A DNA stretch of 64,000 bases. Origin: Flavobacterium sp. N502540 (GTDB lineage: Bacteria; Bacteroidota; Bacteroidia; Flavobacteriales; Flavobacteriaceae). Positions within the stretch are counted from its first letter, which is position 1; each line of letters starts with the position of its first letter. Location: the NCBI RefSeq assembly GCF_025947365.1, contig NZ_CP110012.1:1240001-1304000 (forward strand), in the 5' to 3' direction. Of this stretch, positions 51,679-58,668 are shown piece after piece. Under the pieces are notes generated by a model, which saw only the letters and a list, made by a program, of their open reading frames with translations, was not told where the DNA came from and did no database searches. The translations under genes were made by a program, and so were the position numbers.

Positions 51679-52998
51679 ATGAGCATTTTAATTCTTACGG
51701 CATGCATTGCGTTTCTAATCATCCAGATAGCCTGGTTTAAAATCAATCCGTTTATTGCCTTTATCATAACAGCTTTATTAGCAGGTCTTTTTTTAGGCCT
51801 GCCGATAAACACTTTATCACAAACCGTACAAAAAGGTTTGGGCGAAATGTTAGGATCTATTACGCTGATTATTGTTTTCGGAACCTGTATTGGTAAACTT
51901 ACCGTTTCATCAGGCGCCGCCAATGTTATCGCCAAAACTGTTATGGGATGGACGGGTAAAAAATACGTTCGCCTTGGCTTAATGATTACCGGATTTATTG
52001 TCGGGATACCTCTATTTTATAGTGTTGGTTTTGTTTTGTTAGTACCCTTAATCTTCTCAGTAGCCCATCAATTTAAGCTGTCAAAAGTATATCTCGGTAT
52101 TCCAATGCTGGCGTCGCTTTCAGTAGCACACGGTTTCTTACCCCCACATCCGTCTCCAATGGCTTTAAGCAGTATTTTTAATGCCGATCTTGGACTCGTT
52201 TTAGTTTATGGAATTATCATTGCCATACCAACCATTTTTATTGCAGGTTTACTGTTTTCGAATTTACTCAAAAACATCAAAACCGAATCGGATCATGAAA
52301 TCTTAAATGTTGAAGAAGTTGTAAACGAAGGCAAACTTCCGAGTTTTTCACTGAGTTTGTTTTCTGCTTTATTTCCGGTTTTCGGGTTAACAGTGACTTC
52401 GATAGTGCCTATGATTTCTAAAAATGAAACTCTGGCTGATATCTGCAAAACAATTGGAGAACCGAGCATGATCATGCTGATCTCGTTACTGATCTGTACC
52501 TATACTTTAGGCATCAGAATGAACCGCAGCATCACCTCTGTAATGGAGGACTATGCCGTTGCGATAAAAGATGTTGCCTTAATCGTTTTAATTGTTGGAG
52601 GAGCCGGTGGTCTGAAAGAAGTCATGATTGTGAGCGGCGTGAACGAAACCATCGTTACAGCCTTAACGCAAATAAACATTCATCCTTATCTATTGGCATG
52701 GATGATGGCAGCGATCATTCGTGTTTGCGTCGGTTCAGCCACAGCAGCCGGATTAATGACCGCCACAGTTCTATTGCCTTTATTACAAACTGCCGGACTT
52801 GATCCTAACCTATTAGTACTGTCTGTTGGAGCAGGAAGTTTAATGTGCTCTCACGTAAACGACCCAAGCTTCTGGATGTTCAAAGAATATTTTAACATCA
52901 GCCTGAAAGATACTTTCAAATCATGGACCGTTATGGAATCCTTAGTATCTGTTTTAGGAATCATTTTCGTTTTTATTTTAAACACTATAATACATTAA
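51679..52998 (+). CDS. GntP-family permease (sugar-acid or D-amino-acid:proton symporter)
   Basis: The 439-residue integral membrane protein has about 12 hydrophobic segments. It contains the GntP signatures HGFLPPHPSPMAL, GSATAAGLMTATVLLPLL and SHVNDPSFWMFKEYFN. Family members move gluconate, other aldonates, fructuronate or D-serine with protons across the inner membrane. It is followed 4 bp later by RidA and then by a KDG-kinase-like and a KDPG-aldolase-like gene, so a hexonate or amino-hexonate is likely. No GCA-N7-TGC site was found directly upstream. Transcription may come from susCD2. Confidence 0.95.
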   Translation: MSILILTACIAFLIIQIAWFKINPFIAFIITALLAGLFLGLPINTLSQTVQKGLGEMLGSITLIIVFGTCIGKLTVSSGAANVIAKTVMGWTGKKYVRLGLMITGFIVGIPLFYSVGFVLLVPLIFSVAHQFKLSKVYLGIPMLASLSVAHGFLPPHPSPMALSSIFNADLGLVLVYGIIIAIPTIFIAGLLFSNLLKNIKTESDHEILNVEEVVNEGKLPSFSLSLFSALFPVFGLTVTSIVPMISKNETLADICKTIGEPSMIMLISLLICTYTLGIRMNRSITSVMEDYAVAIKDVALIVLIVGGAGGLKEVMIVSGVNETIVTALTQINIHPYLLAWMMAAIIRVCVGSATAAGLMTATVLLPLLQTAGLDPNLLVLSVGAGSLMCSHVNDPSFWMFKEYFNISLKDTFKSWTVMESLVSVLGIIFVFILNTIIH

Positions 52999-53002
52999 TA
53001 TC

Positions 53003-53470
53003 ATGAATTTATTACCACAAGAAAAATTTGAAACCCTTGGATTGTCTCTTCCTCCGGCGCCTCAGCCTTTAGGAATATACAAACCCTATTTAGTTGATGG
53101 TAAATATTTATACCTTTCAGGTCACGGGCCAGTTAGAGACGACAAATCCTTAATCATTGGCCGAATTGGCGATGACATGGACATCGAAGAAGGAAAATTA
53201 GCAGCAAGGCAAGTCGGATTAACCATGCTTTCTACAATTGTAACCAATTTTGGAAGTCTGAACAAAGTAAAAAAAGTGATAAAAGTACTCGGAATGGTAA
53301 ACTGCAATGGCGAGTTCTTAAGACATCCTTACGTCATAAACGGCTGCAGTGAATTATTTGCCGAAGTTTGGGGACAGGAAAACGGAATTGGAGTACGAAG
53401 CGCTGTAGGAATGGGCTCCTTACCCGATAATATTCCTGTTGAGGTTGAAGCCGTTTTCGAATTATATTAA
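53003..53470 (+). CDS. RidA/YjgF/YER057c/UK114-family protein
   Basis: The 155-residue protein is of the longer RidA subfamily. It has YLYLSGHGPV at the position of the family core and the conserved arginine Arg132 in GVRSAVGMGSLP, followed by IPVEVEAVFEL. RidA hydrolyses enamines or imines released by PLP-dependent dehydratases, which otherwise damage other enzymes. The presence of a PLP enzyme gene in the same operon (55353) gives it an obvious client. It begins 4 bp after the permease gene. Confidence 0.93.
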   Translation: MNLLPQEKFETLGLSLPPAPQPLGIYKPYLVDGKYLYLSGHGPVRDDKSLIIGRIGDDMDIEEGKLAARQVGLTMLSTIVTNFGSLNKVKKVIKVLGMVNCNGEFLRHPYVINGCSELFAEVWGQENGIGVRSAVGMGSLPDNIPVEVEAVFELY

Positions 53471-53480
53471 AAAAAGTTAT

Positions 53481-53645
53481 GCCACAGATTTCACCGATTA
53501 AAGTGTTTTTTTTCGTCACAAATTCACGAATTTCATCTTTACAGTAGTAAATAAAAATTCGTGAATTGCTTCGCCTGTTCGCTATCTCTCGAGTCGTGGC
53601 TAAAAAATTTAACCGTAACTTTAGTGAATCCATGAAATCTGTGGC
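53481..53645. repeat. Nested inverted repeat between RidA and the sugar kinase
   Basis: GCCACAGATTTCA at 53481-53493 is the perfect complement of TGAAATCTGTGGC at 53633-53645. Within it AATTCACGAATTT at 53521-53533 pairs perfectly with AAATTCGTGAATT at 53555-53567. This lies in the largest gap of the operon and looks like a mobile or dispersed repeat. It could fold into the mRNA. Confidence 0.65.
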
Positions 53646-53660
53646 AAAAAAATAATAACA

Positions 53661-54692
53661 ATGAATACAAATACCTCACAAACCAGAATTGCAACCTTTG
53701 GAGAATTATTACTCCGGATGAATGTTGCCAACGGAAATCGATTTACACAAGCCAACGAAATAAAAGTTTACGTGGGCGGTGCCGAGGCAAATGTTTGTGT
53801 TTTGCTTTCCCAACTAGGAATACCTACCGATTACATTACCCGATTACCTCAAAATGACTTAGCGCAATTGGCTGTAAACGAACTTCAGAAATACAAAGTA
53901 AACACCTCGAAATGTGTTTATGGCGGAGACCGTTTAGGTTTATATTTTGTCGAAGCCGGAAATCAAATCCGACAATCACAAGTGATTTACGACCGAAGCA
54001 ATTCATCTTTTGCGACCATACAAAAAGATCAGATTAACTGGGATTTGGCTTTGGCTGATGTAACCCATTTTCATTGGTCCGGAATAAGCCCCGGAGTTTC
54101 GCATGAAGCAACTCTGGTTTGTAAAGAAGCCATTCTCGCGGCACATCAAAAAGGCCTCCCTATCTCTTCCGACTTTAACTACCGTTCCAAATTATGGCAA
54201 TACGGAAAACATCCGTCAGAAGTCATGCCTGATTTGCTGCAATACAGCACCATTACAGTTGCCGATTTAGATGCGATTGAAATTTATTTCGGAATCAAAA
54301 CCGATGCGAAAGAATCGGATGCCGATCGTTTTCAGAAAACATTCGAATTGTTAAAAGCAAAAATGCCTTTTCTAAAAACACTCGCCATGAGTTTCAGAAA
54401 GTCCGACGGACCGGCGCATTTATACAAAGGATTATTGCTTCATGAAGGCAATTTCTATCAAACAGCCGAACACAAAATACAGGTCGTAACAGACCAGATA
54501 GGCTCCGGAGATGCCTTCAACGCAGGATTATTATACGGACTGACTCATAAATTATCCGGTCAGGAATGTATCGAGTGGGCAACTGCCTGTGGCGTAATCA
54601 AACAAAGTATTCATGGAGATTTCGCGATAAGCACTCCTGATGAAGTAAATCATTTTATTAAAAATGGCTCAAGTAATAGAATTAACAGATAA
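53661..54692 (+). CDS. PfkB-family sugar kinase, 2-keto-3-deoxygluconate kinase-like
   Basis: The 343-residue ribokinase-fold enzyme has the PfkB C-terminal signature DQIGSGDAFNAGLLYG, with GSGDAF at 281-286 and the catalytic base Asp284. The N-terminal YVGGAEANVCVLLSQLG segment is the sugar-binding part. Its length, the RxxPQND segment and the SDFNYR motif place it among KDG kinases, which convert 2-keto-3-deoxygluconate to KDPG. The next gene is a KDPG-aldolase-like enzyme 9 bp later. The substrate is inferred from family and neighbour. Confidence 0.88.
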   Translation: MNTNTSQTRIATFGELLLRMNVANGNRFTQANEIKVYVGGAEANVCVLLSQLGIPTDYITRLPQNDLAQLAVNELQKYKVNTSKCVYGGDRLGLYFVEAGNQIRQSQVIYDRSNSSFATIQKDQINWDLALADVTHFHWSGISPGVSHEATLVCKEAILAAHQKGLPISSDFNYRSKLWQYGKHPSEVMPDLLQYSTITVADLDAIEIYFGIKTDAKESDADRFQKTFELLKAKMPFLKTLAMSFRKSDGPAHLYKGLLLHEGNFYQTAEHKIQVVTDQIGSGDAFNAGLLYGLTHKLSGQECIEWATACGVIKQSIHGDFAISTPDEVNHFIKNGSSNRINR

Positions 54693-54701
54693 AACAAAAA
54701 C

Positions 54702-55349
54702 ATGTACAGCATATTAAAAACGCAAGGTGTACTTCCGTTAGTGACACAAATTAACATTGAAACAGCCCAAATAGTCTTGCAATCGGCGGCTGATGCTGGC
54801 ATAAAAATTATCGAGTTTGCTGCTCGTGCAACTGATGCTAAAGAAGTTTTTAGCCAAATGATCCATTTTAAAAAAGCAAATAATTTAGAGGTTAAGATAG
54901 CCGTTGGATCAATATTAAGCGTTCAGGATGCAGAAACCTTTCATCAATTAGGCGCTGATTGTATCGTTTGTCCACATACCGATCCGGAAATCGGGAACTA
55001 CTGTTTCAAAAACAATATTTACTGGATTCCCGGCGCCGCGACCTTAAACGAAATACTTCATGCCAATAAATTAGGTGCCGAAATTGTAAAACTTTTTCCG
55101 GCCGATAAAATTGGCGGTCCCGGATATGTAAAAGCCATCAGAGCCCCCTTTCCAAACTTAAAAATAATGCCGACCGGCGGAGTAACCTTAGAAGAAAGCA
55201 ACCTGAAATCATGGTTCAAATCAGGAGTGGTTTGCGTTGGAATTGGTTCTAATTTATTCACAAAAGAAATGATGCTCGATTTAAGTTATGAGCAGTCGCT
55301 TCAGGCTTTTCAGGATTTAATTGAAGTTGTCAAAAAAACAAGAAACTAA
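54702..55349 (+). CDS. KDPG/4-hydroxy-2-oxoglutarate aldolase family protein
   Basis: This 215-residue class I aldolase has the Schiff-base lysine Lys130 in EIVKLFPADKIGG, the acid Glu38 in IIEFAARATDA, and the phosphate-binding PTGGVTLEE near the C-terminus. Family members cleave KDPG into pyruvate and glyceraldehyde 3-phosphate. The motif around Glu38 is IEFAARAT rather than the usual IEVTLRT, so specificity may be shifted. The gene follows the KDG-kinase-like gene by 9 bp and precedes the PLP enzyme gene by 3 bp. Confidence 0.9.
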   Translation: MYSILKTQGVLPLVTQINIETAQIVLQSAADAGIKIIEFAARATDAKEVFSQMIHFKKANNLEVKIAVGSILSVQDAETFHQLGADCIVCPHTDPEIGNYCFKNNIYWIPGAATLNEILHANKLGAEIVKLFPADKIGGPGYVKAIRAPFPNLKIMPTGGVTLEESNLKSWFKSGVVCVGIGSNLFTKEMMLDLSYEQSLQAFQDLIEVVKKTRN

Positions 55350-55352
55350 GTT

Positions 55353-56468
55353 ATGCAAAACAATTGGTGGAAAATTAGCTCCGAAATCCGTGTAGATACC
55401 CCATTTTTGGCCGTTTACGAAGACCGTATTCAGACCAACATTGAACGTCTGATTGAATCTGTGAACGGCGATACTCAGAAATTAAGGCCACACATCAAAA
55501 CCCATAAAATTGGAGAAATTCTGGACTTGTTTAAAACCTATAACATCAACAAAGTTAAATGTGCAACCATTGCCGAAGCGGAGCTTGCTGCCATACACGA
55601 AATTACAGACGTACTTCTCGCCTATCAGCCTGTAGGCAATAAAAAAGAGCGATGGATTTCGTTACTTAAAAAATATCCTGCTACCGCTTTTTCAACCATT
55701 GTTGACAATTACGAATCGGCAAAAGCACTGGATATCGCTGCACACAAAAACAATCTAAAACTTACCCTTTACCTGGATCTGAACTCCGGGATGAACAGAA
55801 CCGGAATTTCAATTTCTAAAAATTGGGAAGCTCTGATTGATGAAATTATCAAACTAAAAAACATTCATTTCGCAGGTATTCACCTGTATGATGGTCATCT
55901 GAAAGGAGATGTTGAACATCGAAATTCGGTTGCCTCAAATATCTTCTTTAGCATAAACGAAGAAATTGAAGCTATTCAGAAAAAACTGGGTTATGAACTA
56001 AAAATTGTAGCCGGAGGATCTAACACCTTTCCCTTTTACGCCACGCAGAAAAATGTAGAATGCAGTCCGGGAACCTTTGTCTTCTGGGATTCCAACTATC
56101 AAATTAACTTACCGGAGCAAAATTTCGAACCTGCTTTGGCAATCGTTGGAACCATCATCTCAAAACCAACTGATACTACTTTTTGTATCGACATTGGTTA
56201 CAAAGCGGTCGCTTCTGAAAATCCTATCGATAAAAGACTAGTCATTTTGAATGACAACAACCTAATCCCAATTTCACATTCTGAAGAGCATCTGATCATC
56301 GAAAATCGTGGAAAAAATAACTATGCGATTGGTGACACTATTTATGCACAGCCCTACCACGTTTGTCCCACTTGCGCATTGTACGATTCCGTTCAGGTAG
56401 TCAATAGCGAACAGCAGATTTGTGATCAGTGGCTAGTGGTTGCGAGAAGTCGGAAAATTAATATCTAG
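55353..56468 (+). CDS. Fold-type III PLP enzyme (D-threonine aldolase/D-serine dehydratase family)
   Basis: The 371-residue protein has an alanine-racemase-type barrel with the PLP lysine Lys49 in RPHIKTHK and a C-terminal beta domain. The metal ligands typical of D-serine dehydratase (HxC) are His336 and Cys338 in YHVCPTC. LYLDLNSGMNRTGI is also conserved. Family members act on D-beta-hydroxy amino acids. An enzyme of this group acting on D-glucosaminate would release ammonia and leave KDG, which suits the KDG-kinase-like and aldolase genes in the same operon. That substrate is inference. D-threonine or D-serine remains possible. Confidence 0.9.
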   Translation: MQNNWWKISSEIRVDTPFLAVYEDRIQTNIERLIESVNGDTQKLRPHIKTHKIGEILDLFKTYNINKVKCATIAEAELAAIHEITDVLLAYQPVGNKKERWISLLKKYPATAFSTIVDNYESAKALDIAAHKNNLKLTLYLDLNSGMNRTGISISKNWEALIDEIIKLKNIHFAGIHLYDGHLKGDVEHRNSVASNIFFSINEEIEAIQKKLGYELKIVAGGSNTFPFYATQKNVECSPGTFVFWDSNYQINLPEQNFEPALAIVGTIISKPTDTTFCIDIGYKAVASENPIDKRLVILNDNNLIPISHSEEHLIIENRGKNNYAIGDTIYAQPYHVCPTCALYDSVQVVNSEQQICDQWLVVARSRKINI

Positions 56469-56469
56469 T

Positions 56470-56570
56470 GAAGAGAAGAGAATCAAGAGAAGAGAATCAA
56501 GAAAATAGAGTAAAGAAAATAGAGTAAAGAGAAGAGAATAGAGTAAAGAAAATAGAGTAAAGAAGAAAGA
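56470..56570. repeat. Purine-rich short-period tandem repeat after the PLP enzyme gene
   Basis: Repeating GAGAAGAGAATCAA and then AAAATAGAGTAAAG units fill the gap between the PLP-enzyme and M19 genes. The strand is almost pure A and G. No gene or hairpin is present. Replication slippage could change its length. Confidence 0.7.
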
Positions 56571-56635
56571 GGATACAGGAAAGATTATAGACCTTGCAGA
56601 AAACCTCTGAACCTTTGCACCTTAAAAATAATACT

Positions 56636-57706
56636 ATGTTTATAATAGACGCCCATTTAGACCTTAGCATGAATGCGATGGAATGGAACAGAGACCTACG
56701 AAACGACGTTGCCACTTTACGCCATTTAGAAAAAGGAATGACAGACAAACCGGATCGCGAACGTGCCACTGTTTCTTTCCCTGATTTGCGAAAAGGAAAT
56801 ATTGGAATTGTAGTTGCCACTCAAATTGCACGATTTGTAAAACCCGACAGCCTTATTCCCGGCTGGAACTCTCCTGAGCAGGCATGGGCACAAACACAAG
56901 GTCAGCTCGCCTGGTACAAAGCCATGGAAGAAGCAGGAGAAATAACTCCCATTACAGACAAAAAATCATTGTTGAAACAGATTGATTTATGGAATGACGG
57001 AACCCCAAATGATAAAAAACCAATTGGCTACATTTTAAGCTTAGAAGGCGCCGATTCTATTATTGATATTTCATATTTAGAAAAAGCATATCAGTATGGA
57101 TTACGCGCTATCGGACCCGCACATTATGGTCCCGGCCGATACGCAAACGGAACGGATGCCACCGGAAAAATGCAGCAAAACGGAATTGATTTACTCAAAG
57201 AAATGGAACGTTTGAACATTATTCTGGATGCCACTCATTTGTGCGATGATGCTTTCTGGCAGGCATTAGACCACTACAACGGACCCGTTTGGGCAAGCCA
57301 CAACAATTGCCGAAGTCTGGTAGATCACAACCGTCAGTACAGCGACGAAATGATCAAAGCTTTGATTTCGCGTGGAGCAGTTATTGGAGGTGCTTTAGAT
57401 GCCTGGATGCTGGTTCCGAATTGGGAAAGAGGAGTTTCGACCCCACAAGGAACAAACTGCAATCTCGAAACTGTTTTCAAACACATGGATCACATTTGCC
57501 AATTGGCCGGAAATGCCAATCATATTGGTGTAGGTTCTGATCTTGATGGTGCTTTTGGTACAGAGCAATCTCCGTACGATTTAAACACTATTGCCGATTT
57601 GCAGAAACTAGTTCTGATCTTTAAAAAGCATGGGTATACTGACGAAGATTTAAATAAAATCTTTCATCAAAACTGGATCAACTTTTTACTAAAAAACTGG
57701 GATTAA
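56636..57706 (+). CDS. Peptidase M19-like amidohydrolase (membrane dipeptidase family)
   Basis: I choose ATG 56636 (356 residues), which gives the standard start FIIDAHLDLSMNAMEW. An upstream TTG at 56594 would add unlikely residues. The DAHLDL motif is the first metal site (HxD). The ILDATHLCDDAF, WASHNNCRSLVDHNRQYS and GVGSDLDGAF segments supply the remaining zinc ligands and match renal-dipeptidase-like enzymes. Members cleave dipeptides with a D-residue and some N-acyl-amino acids. In this operon it could remove the acetyl group from an N-acetylated amino-sugar acid. This is a guess; a plain dipeptidase role is the default. The stop codon overlaps that of deoR by 4 bp. Confidence 0.88.
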   Translation: MFIIDAHLDLSMNAMEWNRDLRNDVATLRHLEKGMTDKPDRERATVSFPDLRKGNIGIVVATQIARFVKPDSLIPGWNSPEQAWAQTQGQLAWYKAMEEAGEITPITDKKSLLKQIDLWNDGTPNDKKPIGYILSLEGADSIIDISYLEKAYQYGLRAIGPAHYGPGRYANGTDATGKMQQNGIDLLKEMERLNIILDATHLCDDAFWQALDHYNGPVWASHNNCRSLVDHNRQYSDEMIKALISRGAVIGGALDAWMLVPNWERGVSTPQGTNCNLETVFKHMDHICQLAGNANHIGVGSDLDGAFGTEQSPYDLNTIADLQKLVLIFKKHGYTDEDLNKIFHQNWINFLLKNWD

Positions 57707-58479
57707 ACAAAGACTAAACTGGGAACTGCCTTCTTATACGCCTGTAGTTTTTCGTGATCCGGATCTACTTCCGTCACCACATAATCAACCTCGGATAAGT
57801 TGGCAATTTTCATTTTTAGAACCGTATCCAGTTTTTCAGAAATCGTAAGAATGGCTGTTTTTTCAGAAGCCTGAATCATTGCTTTTTTTACCTGAACCGT
57901 TTCCCAGTCCGAATCCGAAAAGCCGCCTTCGATGTCTAAGGCATTGGTTCCTAATATTAACAAATCGACTTTAATATTAGCCAGCTGATTGTAGACATCG
58001 CCGCTCACACACATTTGGCTGTACGACGAAATGCTGCCGCCAATCATGATAATTTTAACATTGGGTTTGTCCAGAAGTTCCACCGCTGATAAAACAGTAA
58101 CGGTAAAAATAGTCAGATTTAAAGTATCGGGAATCAATCGGATAAATTCTCTGATGGTTGTTCCTCCACCAAGTAATAAAACCATACCATCACGAAGTAA
58201 ACCTAAAGTTTTCTGTGCAATGGTTTGTTTTGCTTCACCTGCATAAGTCTGATTGGAAGAAGAATGGTGATAGGCTTTTGTCATCGCACCACCCTTTACT
58301 TTTATCAATAAAGATTCTGATTCAAGTTCATTAATATCTCGTCTCACAGTATCTTCTGAAACAAATAATTTAGCCGAAAGGGTTTCAAAACTTACACGGG
58401 TGTGCAGGTTAATCTCTTTTAAAATAAGATTTTTACGTTCTTCCTTGGTGTAATTAACCACTTCATTATCATTATTCAT
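57703..58479 (-). CDS. DeoR/GlpR-family transcriptional regulator
   Basis: The 258-residue repressor-type protein has an N-terminal winged helix (LSAKLFVSEDTVRRDINELESESLLIKVKGGA, the DeoR signature, at about residues 34-65) and a C-terminal ISOCOT sugar-phosphate sensor domain with GGGTTIREF and SGDVYNQLANIKVDLLILGTNAL. Members respond to phosphorylated sugars or sugar acids; KDPG or KDG would fit here. The gene faces the catabolic operon and overlaps its last gene by 4 bp. A -7 box and a GCA-N7-TGC site lie upstream of its start, so it probably controls itself and the locus. Confidence 0.93.
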   Translation of the reverse strand: MNNDNEVVNYTKEERKNLILKEINLHTRVSFETLSAKLFVSEDTVRRDINELESESLLIKVKGGAMTKAYHHSSSNQTYAGEAKQTIAQKTLGLLRDGMVLLLGGGTTIREFIRLIPDTLNLTIFTVTVLSAVELLDKPNVKIIMIGGSISSYSQMCVSGDVYNQLANIKVDLLILGTNALDIEGGFSDSDWETVQVKKAMIQASEKTAILTISEKLDTVLKMKIANLSEVDYVVTEVDPDHEKLQAYKKAVPSLVFV

Positions 58480-58500
58480 GCAAGTTCATTTTTAGTAAAG

Positions 58501-58508
58501 CAAATGTA
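58501..58508 (-). promoter_or_regulatory. -7 box of the deoR-family gene
   Basis: The minus strand reads TACATTTG, an exact TAnnTTTG match, 21 bp upstream of the start at 58479. The operator at 58519 lies 10 bp upstream of it, over the -33 position. Confidence 0.6.
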
Positions 58509-58518
58509 AACAATTAAT

Positions 58519-58531
58519 GCAATATTATTGC
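58519..58531. promoter_or_regulatory. Operator site 5 (GCA-N7-TGC) at the deoR promoter
   Basis: GCAATATTATTGC is a dyad GCA-ATATTAT-TGC that would overlap the -33 element of the minus-strand promoter. It is expected if the regulator represses its own gene. Confidence 0.7.
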
Positions 58532-58606
58532 GAAACAAATTACAATACAATGTAATAAAAAAGTTAATTCATCTATTATAAAGACTTTTAAATGCAAATC
58601 GCTTTT

Positions 58607-58619
58607 GCAAAAAAAATGC
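58607..58619. promoter_or_regulatory. Operator site 6 (GCA-N7-TGC) upstream of the GH20 gene
   Basis: The dyad is GCA-AAAAAAA-TGC, identical to sites 3 and 4. It ends 18 bp before the -7 box at 58638, the same place relative to the promoter as sites 2 and 4. Confidence 0.7.
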
Positions 58620-58637
58620 AACTCAACCAACAAACCT

Positions 58638-58645
58638 TATATTTG
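58638..58645 (+). promoter_or_regulatory. -7 box of the GH20 gene
   Basis: TATATTTG matches TAnnTTTG exactly and lies 23 bp upstream of the ATG at 58669. Confidence 0.65.
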
Positions 58646-58668
58646 TTTAACAAACTCAAAAAGTAACC

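Noticed and set aside
53334..53633. Minus-strand open frame of 99 codons across the ridA end and the nested repeat.
   Set aside because: It is a shadow of ridA and the repeat; codon use and content give no sign of coding.
56470..56570. CRISPR-like array.
   Set aside because: The units are short, variable and have no spacers of constant length; it is a simple purine-rich tandem repeat.
56594..56635. Earlier TTG start for the M19 gene.
   Set aside because: ATG 56636 begins the conserved FIIDAHLDL segment directly; nothing in the upstream residues is family-like.
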